Shown here piece by piece: positions 11,727 to 23,700 of a stretch of 64,000 nucleotides of DNA. Each line of letters opens with the position of its first letter. Within the stretch, counting starts at the first letter, position 1. Position numbers and translations under genes: made by a program. The notes under the pieces are model-generated. The model saw only the letters and a program-made list of their open reading frames with translations. It did no database searches and was not told the DNA's origin. The stretch is from Stictocephala bisonia (lineage: Eukaryota; Arthropoda; Insecta; Hemiptera; Membracidae): contig JAQJVL010002670.1 in assembly GCA_035578905.1 (NCBI GenBank), positions 1 to 64,000 on the forward strand, given 5' to 3'.

Positions 11727-14700
11727 CTGAAAAAATATAAAATAGAGCTAAACTAAATATTATAACAAAATGGCAGTTTTATCAAATTATTTTATATGGC
11801 AACAAATGTAGTATTGAATTAAAAAAATTCAATGTTGACAAATAGGTAAAAAAAATTATACTAAGGGATTAGTCATTAACAAGCTCGCTGCGGGCTACTA
11901 TAATTCCAGTAACTTGGCACTAACGTGTCATGCAGCCTACTATAAATATAGCAGAGCGCTCCTCTCTTCAACATTGCGTCAATGTGAGCTCAGCATTCAA
12001 CAGGGAACGTTGTTGTTTTCACTGTGTGTAGTGCTGGTTTCGTACTTCATTTTGGTGCAACTCAATATTTTTTCTTACTGTGTCAATGCTTTTTGAGCAG
12101 TGTACTGTGGGGTTCTGGGCTTAGATTTAATGAAATGGAAGAGGATAAAGATAAGTTTTGGAAGATGAAGATAAGTCGGAGTCCAGTTCACACAGGCTGA
12201 CACAGGGAGTATAGCCCCCACGTGGTCGCTGACGCCTACAACATTGGCGAGCTTCTGTGACATCCCTATCGAAATGAGACTATCGAAAAATGAGAAAAGA
12301 AGGGCAGATTAGATTAGAAACACCGGGTTGTGGTCCTGTCACCAAGCCCACCGCGACTAGACTCCGTGGCCCTTTGCGCCCCAAGCCTAGCATCAGTGTC
12401 ACAAGATATCCGTCCTCTTTATGAAGGACAGGGTCTCTCCGAGTGTAGCCCTTCTGATATCCTCTGGTTCCGGAAAAGCAGTTCTCAGAGTCTTGTAACT
12501 AAGAGATGAAAGAGCTTCACAATGACACAAGATGTGTATGGAGCTCTCCTCATCCTCCCCACAGAGCCTACATGTGAAGTCTTCTGTTAGGCCCGTAATC
12601 TTCATATGTCTATGAAGGAGATTAGATTCGGGCAGCAGCTCTGTAACAACCCTCACCTTAGCCCGGTCACAGCTCAACAAAGCTCGGCTGTAATTGCGAT
12701 CTGGTCCTTGAATAACTGCACTAGACTGTCTGATCCTGGTCTCAGTCCTCCATCTAAGCGTGATCTTCAATGGTCCATTGATCAATTCTACTCTTTACCG
12801 TTTGGAAAGGGATGCCAAGGGCCGACTCTGGTCCCAGAAGGGAGCTCTTTGCCAACCTCCTAGCCAGAGCATCAGCCCTCTCATTATCATTAGGGGTGTG
12901 CTCAGAAAGTGATTTTTGAGTTCGAGTCTAGTCGAGTAGTTGGCATTTTTTCGAGTATCGAGTATTTTTCGAGCAAGTATTTACTGAAGGATTTCCTGTT
13001 CACCCAAGACAACTATAAAAGGCAGACAACATCCCAAGCCTATGTTAAGTTTTGCCAGATTCGTAAATATATACATCTAAACTGAACACAATAATTTTGA
13101 TTTGTTGTTTGTAACTGTATCATTTGATAAATAAAACTTGTTACTTTCTGCCTTCCTACATTTTTATGTGGCATTGTTTTGTTTAACCTTTTTCCTTTTT
13201 TCAGAACTAATATTACGTAAAAAATTAAGAAGTTATATTATTAATTGAAACAACGTGGATTGTAAAGATTTAATCTGTTCACTCATATCACAGATCGGAT
13301 TTTCTATGCAAGCCAATTATACTGTTTCACAGCCGGCCGATATGTTTATCTGGTGGTTCAGTTCAGTGTACCGTGAAAACGTAGTGAAGCTTGTTGGCAA
13401 AAGCTGCATCCAACCAAACTGATGCTAAAATTCAGGCATTATCGCCAAATGCGGTCATTTGCTTTGAGCATTGCCTCCTCTCAACAAAAAATTGATTGTG
13501 TACACGCCAAGAAGAGTGGATCTTTATTCTGTGAGTATTTAACTCAGTAATAACAAGGTTACAACTAACCGGAAATAAGCTCTCAATTATAAAATCAAAT
13601 TTGAAAATCTGGATGAAAAAGACTGTGGTTCAATCAATTGATAATAATAACTAAGCAGGTTTACTAAAAATAAATTTAAAGTCGCTTAGGATGAATTATG
13701 TTTTAAATTATGATCGGTAATGAAATATGTGCAACTTGAAACTACTTCGATACATGAGTCTACACTGAACAACAGATAAATAATTATGTCATAACGAGAA
13801 ATTCTTTAAAACCTGGTGTAATCGAATGAAAACCATAGACGTAGTCAGCTAAGGTCTACCCGATATTGGCGATGAGATGCAGTCTGAAATATCAGCTAAG
13901 TGCCAACTTTCTGAAATATCACACTACAGTGAAGATTTTGGGCAGCTAAACTATAAAATTATGAATAAAAACGAGACGTTTGATAAGGCTTTGGTTCAAT
14001 AAAAATGAACTCTAAATTCGTGGTTGATTTGTGATTGTTTAACAGTTTACATCAACATCGACATGAACAGGGAACCGTTCAGTGAATTTACAAATCAAAA
14101 TTATTGTACTTTACCACCTTTTACAACTGTGTTATTGTCTAACCTAGTCAGAAAACCATTCAACAATTTGACGGGAAAAATATCGCATGTGCAAATATTA
14201 CACACAGTTTTGGCGATCTAAGACGTTTTCGGAATAATAATTAATAGACGTTCGCCACGGATATATATATATATCTATTTTTATATGACGGAAAATAGAT
14301 CAATAATGTTGTGTCACACGCTGCTAGGACGCCATTTCCATATTTTATATGGTATGATAATACAGTATTTTCTTACATCAAATCATTGGACGATTCCCTG
14401 CTCAGATTAAAAAACAAAATAGACCTCAATCGACTCGCAAGAAATATACGATAATTTCATTTCCGAAAAGGAGCTGACGGTTCCTTGCACGTACGTAATA
14501 CTACAACCGAGATGAACTTTCACATAGAAAAGAGGGGAAATTCAATTCTTGGGATGTAAAGTGACCCGTTCTCAGGACCCTTTTGATTGAACGGTATTAT
14601 TGATATGAGCGAAAATATGCATAATTTCCACGATGCACAGACTATTAGATTTGTATTGGTAACAGGTCTTTTGAGCATCTTGAACCGAATCTCTTGTCCC

Positions 14701-17700
14701 CTTTCTTGGGTCATAAAGACACTAACCAGCACTTCTGTTTTATTCACGATATTTTAGGTTAGGTTACAAGTGACTAGTAGACTCAACAACCAACATGTAT
14801 GATTGCTACTATTTACAGTGATCACTACATTCCCAGCTCTGCTGATCACGTTGAACTGAACTAGTTAAAATCATAATGAACGAACTCGTTCACTACATCG
14901 ACTAGTTCATTTGACTGTCGTTGTGTACTACCTATTCTTAGGCGTATTGTTTAGTTACGCGTAATTAGGTGTACCAAAGTGATAACGTATGATTAAGAGT
15001 AAAATAAAACACAAACATTTTTTTATTGATCATTTATAAAACTATTTACTCTTAAAACTAAATTAAGATGTAAATCTGATATTTTGTGAAATACAACTAC
15101 TCGATCGAACTTCGAGCCGAGTTCGATTAGTAAAATACTCGATCAAATACTCGAGATTTCAAGTACTCGCACACCCCTAATTATCATCAATGCCAGCATG
15201 TCCAGGGACCCATATGAGTCTCACCTGTTTATGCTGACAAAGGGTCTCTAGGATCCTCTGGCACTCCCATACCAACTTAGAGCTAGTAAGAGGCACCATG
15301 ATCGCCGCCTGACTATCTGAGCAGATGGAAACAACTCCTCCGAAGCCACCTAAGCGCATTTATCCCTGTACGGCAGTCATGATTGCCATCAATTCTAGTC
15401 GGAAGATTGTAGCATGGGCTCCGAGAGGTACAGACAGAACTTTCCGTTCACCCCTCCCGTACACCCCAGTGCCCGCAACTCCTTCTATAAGTGAGCCGTC
15501 CGTAAACCAGACGCTTCCTTTGACATGTACAGGCTTGGTACTCCCCAACCACTCATCTCTGTTTGGAAGGAAAACCCTAACCTGTCTGTAAAATCTGTAG
15601 CTTGATATTATTTAGTCTGTCCCCATTGCAAGCAACGGGTCCAGGCCAACGTCCCTTGATAGTATTTTACCATGGAGTCCCGGCTGGCCAGACAGCCAGC
15701 CACCAGACGTCCTTATTCTAAAGGCTGCTTTACAAGCCTTTACAACCAGGTCCATTGGCCGGAGTCCAGTGAGGACCTCCATCGCCGCCAATGGGGTTGT
15801 TCTGATGGCGCCTGTGATTCCCAGGTACACCATTCTCTGGCATCTATCTAGTGTCAGCCTTGCACTGTTTTGTGCCATGGCCGACCACCAAACAACTGCA
15901 GCATAACATAAAATTTTAATATCAGGGTTTCTTTTTCACGCAAAACTATTTTAGTTATAAATATTGAATTAAATTTTAGAGTTGAATAACTTGATACCAA
16001 CCATTAAATCTTTGCTCATATAATAAGGTTTGCTGATGCCGTCATTGAGCTCACAGTCTTCACAAAAACATATGAATATTGTGTCAATCACCATCTGAAA
16101 TTACATAATATAATTAAATATACTAGTACAAAAATATACCAGTAAAATAATTTAAACCAATGCTTAATAAATCTATTAAAATAAATCAGCAAAACATAAC
16201 AATCTTTTTCAAACTATATAGTTTTTTATTTACAAGCAAATAAGAATTACATTTTCAGTAAGCTTGCCGTAGAAATCAAGCCCCAATTATTTGGATATTT
16301 CAATACCTTAACAATATTAACCTACACGTGAACCCAACTAAAACAAGCTGTGTACATTTTACAAAAAAACCATTTTGCTTTAAACCTTTTGGTATTGATG
16401 AATGATTTTAAGCTTCCTTTCAAAAAAGATATTAAATATTTGGGACTAATATTCGATCAGCACTTTTCCTGGACATATAAATTTTCTTTGCTCAAAATTA
16501 TCGACACAACTATTTCTGCTGACGAGATTTTCAATTCAATTCAATTCAAAAACTTCTTTCTTACTAAACTTACATATACCTCTCTTATAGAATCCAGGTT
16601 GAGATATGTCATATTATTGTGGGGCTCTACAACCCAAGCCTACTTTCAAAGGGTATTCTGTTTGCAAAAGAGAGCTATTAGAATCATTATAAGAATAAAA
16701 ATAAAGGCATCCTGCAGATCTTATTTAAAATCTTTACAAATTTTTACACTACCCTCAATATATATATAAATGAACTTTTCGTATTTTATAAATTCAAATT
16801 AAAAAATGTAGTAACTGGTGCAGATGTATACAACTATTATACAAGGCAACGAAATCAGCATAGACAAACCCAACACAGACTAAATCTTGCCGCTTTACTT
16901 CCTCAAAATATCGGTGCTAAACTGCACAATATATTACCAGACGAAATAAAATTAGAAACCAAAGAAAAAAAAACTTAGAATTGTACTAAAAAATTTTCTC
17001 GTGGATAAAAGTTGCTACTCATTGGGCGAATTTCTAGACTCATGAATTAGTTTACATATAATTTACGTATATAAGTTAATTTAATTTTAGTAATAATGCT
17101 GACATTTACTGTACCATTCATATTGACGTTTGTAATGCAGTTTTTACTGTCAACTACAAATAAAAGATTTCATTTTGATTTGGATTGTTAATAACATAGT
17201 TAATTTTACTAATTTTCAAAAAATTTAACAATAGAGAAAACTTAAATCTTCTGGGTGCCAATTGATGATTTAGATAAATCATTCAAAACTCATCGATTTT
17301 GCCACCAGTAGTTTTCTTATCCAATGGTTAGTGTGCAAGTTTTTCCACCAACTGATATTATTGGCTGACGAGTTCTGTGTGCATTTTGCCACCAATCAAT
17401 GACAGAGGTTGTTTGTTTTTCACAATATCAGAGAGATTTTACAGTTATAAACATAGGTATATATAACAGACTAACAACAAACTAATTAACTACCAACAAT
17501 AAAGTTAGCCATGACAGTTTGTCTCACCACTCTCGAGTGTCATTTATGCCAAACAGCTGATTGCTGCCTGTTCTAGTATTTATCTCTTTTATTTACACAT
17601 TCATTGTGTCATGTTATCTATATGGAGAGTGAAGTGGTTTTTGTTTGGATTTACTGTAAAACCTGTTGTATCTGGCCTAATATGATACCAGGATAGGCCG

Positions 17701-20700
17701 GATAAATTAAAAGCCAGATACAGAATGATCGGAAGAAAGATGTGATTTTATTTGAGCAAATGCATTGTGAGTATTACAGTTGAAGGCACTACCTACGTAA
17801 TAAATTGTTTAATAGTGAGCTGGAATATTTGTCCATGAAATATTTTTACAAAAAAATGAACAACATCGGTTCAGTGATGGGAGAAGACTTGTTTCCTCTC
17901 ACTTCAATGACTAGCTTTGTCTCTCTCGAACAGGTTATCTAATAAGGTCACAATCAAAGCAGTCAAACTGTAGTTAAGTTTACATAATGGTATACATATG
18001 TACTAACTTGTACCATTGATTTTACTGTATAAAGAGATACTCCATCCATATGGGAGAGTTGTGGCGAGGCCCCTAAACTGTTTTGAGGCCCCACGCTGCG
18101 CTGCGCATATCCCTATTTCCTCTCTCTCTCTCGCACGCTCTTCCGTCTCTCTCTCTCACTTCCCTCCTCTTAACCCACTCTCCCATTCTCCAGACAGCCG
18201 CCCCGCCCTCTCCTTCCTCAGGTCCCACACACAAACAACGTCCTGCTTAGATAATTGTTTACGTTATTCCATATGGCCAACGTTTATCCGGGTTCTCTGT
18301 TTTTATATTTGCTTGCACCTCTTTCGAATAATAAAGAATGCTGTGTTGATACTATTACAGTAAAACTCAGTGTGACATTCATATTGAATAAAGAAATATT
18401 TATAACTGAATAAATTAAAACACCATATTGATTTATATGATTAACACACCGTGTATTTGTAAATAGACACACTTGAATAGACCTCTAACTTATCGGCAAT
18501 GCTGGCGATAGTTACTGCTGATTTAAGTAAACATTTTCATATTATATAGCCCATCTGAAAAATCTTTATTTATTGCATTTTAACCATCGATTAGGTGATT
18601 AAATCGACTTTTGTACTCAATCATTAGTTTTTCATATGCGGTAATTGATTAAAAAATAAATTGTTTTCAAATCCAATCAATGACTCCCCTTTCAATTATG
18701 AAATTAATCTGCAAATATTCCAGGAATATATAATAGCCTATAGTGAAATATTAAAAAATGTGACATTATTTATTTCTTTGACAAAATAAATATTGAAATA
18801 GGCCTATGATATTTATATAGAATAATACTGGGCAAAATATAAAACCCAAATGAGATTCAAATTGAATGATAGGGTTGGAACAAATCATAACAAAACCACT
18901 AATTTACTTCTATACAAGATAAAAATAGCTTTCATCTTATGGCCTGATTCAGACAATCTGTGTATAGGCATTTAATTTAAAATAGCATTATTTTTAATTT
19001 TATTATATACATATGTTTTATTATTACTGTCTGTAACATTAACATATTGTTTGGTTCCAAGTAATTGCATGATTGTTTGTAAAATATTTCATTGTTTGGT
19101 GAATGGTCAGTTTTTATTTTTTTCGGAATCATGAAGAGTTGTGACTTTATTATTACTTCTTGAGAATATAGCAAGCACAGAATATAAGCAGATATGTGCT
19201 TATTTTGTAGTATAAGTTTGGTGCTATTCGGAATCAGACCAGTGAAAATTCAAGTTATTTTTGGCGGATTGTGATATTTACCGAAATATTTCTATAGCAC
19301 AGCTTGAGGTCTAAGTTGCATTTTTAATAATTTAATCTATAACATTAAATAATAGAGCAAGAGCCCGTGAGTGCCAGACCTTCGGATTTTTATAAAAGCT
19401 GAAAATTTTTCTATGTGTGTCCCTAGTACAGGTAAGAATGATCCCCACCCATGAAGCTGAGGCAGCGGTGGCTTTGGCAGGTAACAGGTTACAAAGGTGT
19501 ATAAAATTCCATCTCAAATTTATCATGAAATAAAACTGATTTTTTTTATATTTGATTCATAATAATATCAAAACTTGCGTTGCTCATTGCCAGACAGTTA
19601 GTATGGTTGCAACCCTCTGCCGGACACCCTTAAACTATTATAATTTATAATTATACTTACGTTATATTATAAAACCTAAATTTTATATATAATTTTTTGG
19701 GGCCTATTAATCTATGTTTACATAATAGCCGGACAGTTTCGACGGTTCTATCATATTGCCAGACGCATTCAAAGTGAGCAGTAGTTCGGAGAGCAAGGAG
19801 CGTATACAGTAACTAGTGCGAGTGAGACAGAGCGCTTGGTCTATTGCGGCCCTTCACTGCGCATCAGCTGTTATTAAGTTCAAATTGTGCAGTTTATTTT
19901 TTTTTAATCAAGAAATTTCATTAAATAAATTTTTACAGTTTGAATAACAAATATTTAAAACAAAGCTCAGTAAAATTGTTCTAATACAACTTCAATCATA
20001 TCGAAACTCTAATAATTTTATTTATATTATTTTTCATTTTTACGAAGTTTATTATTTTCAATTCTATCGAAATTGTAAAGCTAATGAATTAAAGTAAATC
20101 AAATTTTATTGTTTATTATATCCTTAGAGAATACTTTTAAAATTTTTTCTTCAAGGTGGTGTGCTGTGAAAGTAGCTGTCATTTGAATAGAATTTTCTTG
20201 AAAAATTTTTTCTAATAAATCGATATATATTTCATGTAAATACACTAATAAAAAACACCGCCCTTTTTTAATCACGTCTTCTTTAATGATTGTACTAATT
20301 TCACTAAAAACTGTTTGATGATACTCCCGGTGATAATGCCACTCCTTTTTTCTAGACGTTGCTTTCAATGAAGATAACTTATTATTAAAATCAACTCGGC
20401 ATTCAGTATGATAATAGATTTTTGAGCCAGAAAAAATTTCCAATTTATTAGAAAAATCTGTAAACTCTTTATGACTTTCAATATTAGGTTTGACACTATT
20501 TTTAAATTGCTGAACATCAGCTGCATGAAGCAGAAGCATTCTCGATCGCACTTTTTTCTTCTTTTCATTACAAAATATACAAACAACTTCGTTATTATTT
20601 TTACCAGCAATATTATCAGTCGAAATATTAACATCTTGAGTTACAAAATTATAATCACTAACTTCTGGTTCAAAAACGTCAGAAATATCTTGAAGAGTTC

Positions 20701-23700
20701 CAGATTGTAGATCTATTGATTCACAAATTGGAGCTGGCTGAGATGTCGTGGGAGATTCTGTGGATACAGACTGTAAATGAGATTCATTTTCAGATGTCGA
20801 AGGTTGTGTTTCTGTGGACTGGGATAGTAAAATTAGTTGAGATGAAGATTCTGTTGACGGAGACTGTGGATCAGGTAGTTCGGAACTCAAATCTCGTATC
20901 GACGACAAGGTTGAAGATGGATGAGTTGCTTGTAATTACACAACTCCCTTGTTTTTTTTTCCTTTTTTTTCAGCACTCAATGGTTGAGAGGTGAAATATT
21001 TTTTCATAAGACCTGTAAACGCCTTGTAACATACTCTGTAATAACCACTCTCGGTGTATTCACTGGGTAAAATAATGTCTCTGTATTTTAGGTTATGTAT
21101 TTTTCGTAATTTAAGAATAGTCTGGCATTTTTTTAAAGTTTCCTCAGAAAATATTATTATATGTTCATCACTTATTACAACTGATCACATTTATTTTATA
21201 AACTGCACAGAAAAATAATACATTTATTATGAGCTTAGTCGTTCACCAGATAGGTACAATAAACAACAGCTGATGCGCAATGAAGGGCCGCAATAGACCA
21301 AGCGCTCTGTCTCACTCGCACTAGTTACTGTATACGCTCCTTGCTCTCCGAACTACTGCTCACTTTGAATGCGTCTGGCAATATGATAGAACCGTCGAAA
21401 CTGTCCGGCTATTATGTAAACATAGATTAATAGGCCCCCAAAAAATTATATATAAAATTTAGGTTTTATAATATAACGTAAGTATAATTATAAATTATAA
21501 TAGTTTAAGGGTGTCCGGCAGAGGGTTGCAACCATACTAACTGTCTGGCAATGAGCAACGCGAGTTTTAATATTATTATGAATCAAATATAAAAAAATTC
21601 AGTTTTATTTTATGATAAATTTGAGATGGAATTTTACACACCTTTGTTACCTGTTACCTGCCAAAGCCACCGCTGCCTCAGCTTCATGGGTGGGGATCAT
21701 TCTTACCTGTACTAGGGTCACACATAGAAAAATTTTCAGCTTTTATAAAAATCCGAAGGTCTGGCACTCACGGGCTCTTGGACTATAATGAATGTTGACA
21801 TTAAGTACGTAAAGGTGGAAGGGCATTGGAATGCACAACGTCTGGAAGGCTAGACTGGATTGTGATAAGGTGATTGTTTATATTATCAGCAATGACGGAA
21901 GGCTCATGCGTAACTTCGCCATTTGGCAATTCAATTAGCTCAACTATTTTCTTTGAGGAACCACTTGTTAAGTTATTTATTACCTTCCACTGCTCAGATA
22001 CATCACCTTTACAGTTTTCTAATAATGTTGAATAATAATTATTTTTTTGTAAAATTGATCGCATTATTTAATTCATTAGTACATTTTGCAAAATAATTTT
22101 GAAAAACCGTCATATGGTCTTTTCGTAGAAATTTTATATAATTTTTTACGTCTCCCAAATTTATATAAAATGTTTGGTGCTATCCAGGGACTTAACAATT
22201 TAGCCTTTAACAATTTAGAACTACCACCATTTTTCTTGCTACTTCTAAATATACAATTACTTAAAATATCAATAAATTTATAATACAAACAGTATTTACA
22301 TCATTTTAGATAATGTATAATGTTTTAACTAAACATCTGTAACACACTGTTATTTACATTGACAAAATAACAAAAAAAATGTCCCCTAACATTTTTCATA
22401 TTCACAACCCCCTAAGGCCTAAATAAAAGATCGCGATTCCTTTCCGTGCAAGACAAACCACAGCAAGGAATAATATCCCACTTTGACCCACTATCAAGGC
22501 CAATCGGCGACAGTACAGGTGCAGTGGCGACGTGGACAAGTACTTCAGGATGAGCGTCTCGATAGAAAGGAGAGAGAGAGAATGGGGGAATGAGAGGGAG
22601 TGATTAGTTCCTTTACTGCTCACAGGTTGTGCAACCGAACAGTCGAAACTGGAGGCAATTTCGACCTCTTTAACTTGATTGACGACAGGTTGCAGCACGG
22701 TCGCTCCCATTTTCCGTGCCTCAATATTTAACATTGGATGGAACTATCTTCTATGTATAGTAAAATCAATGCTTGTACTAACACACTCGAAATAATGAAG
22801 CAATAGCAACTGATGTCACCGAGACACCAAGGTCATTGTTTCCTAAAATAGTGCTGGCACACCTGATGAAAAGGAAATGCCCATTACATTCTCATTCTTT
22901 ACCTCTCCCAAATCCAGTAGCCTTCGCATGAATTTATATTCCTTTGTCTTCATCATCCTAAGGCAGGATAACAAGTTTTGCTTGTATTTGAATCTATATT
23001 TTCTTTGACAACTGCATCAAGGTATTATCTACACTATTTAAACGATAACCAGACGCTTCGCCCAAGCTATGATGTGGCTCAGTGGTGTGGAGTACCAGCA
23101 ATACCACCGAGGAAACCACACCACACCATGGGCGAAACGTCTGGTTATCTTGTACTGACCAGATAAAATTTAACATAAATAGTGCAGATACGTAAAAAAA
23201 TAATTTAGCAAATTTAGCAAAAGTGCTCATTCAAGAAACCAGAAAGGTGGGATTAGAAATAAACCAGGATAAGACAAAATATATGCATATAACCAGAAGA
23301 CAGGGAATGAATAGAATACAAAATATTAAAGTGGACAAGTGGGAATTTGAAAAAGTCGAAGAGTTTAAATACCTTGGCATAAAGCTAGCACAAAACATAA
23401 AAGAGGAAAACGAAATTCAAAATAGACTAGTCTTAGCCTCTAAGACCTATTGGGCAGTAGAGAAATTACTTAAATCCAAAATATTGTCTAGGAAAACTAA
23501 GATCAAAATCTACCATACACTAGTCCTCCCTGTGTTACTATATGGAGCTGAAACATGGTCACTGACAAAGGAATATGAGAAGAAGCTTATTGTATTTGAA
23601 AATAGAGTATTAAGAAAAGTGTTTGGTCCAGTATGCGAAGGAGATGTATGGAGAATAAGAAAGAACAGAGAATTAAGAGAAATATACACTCACCCAGATA

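Noticed and set aside
11914..12096. Possible promoter/gene at a TATAAATA word
   Set aside because: Only a 60-residue unmatched frame follows, and the region is within the CTL1 last intron; a chance TATA in AT-rich DNA is sufficient.
22402..22734. 110-residue minus-strand open frame
   Set aside because: It lies over a GA-rich repeat with no recognisable domain.
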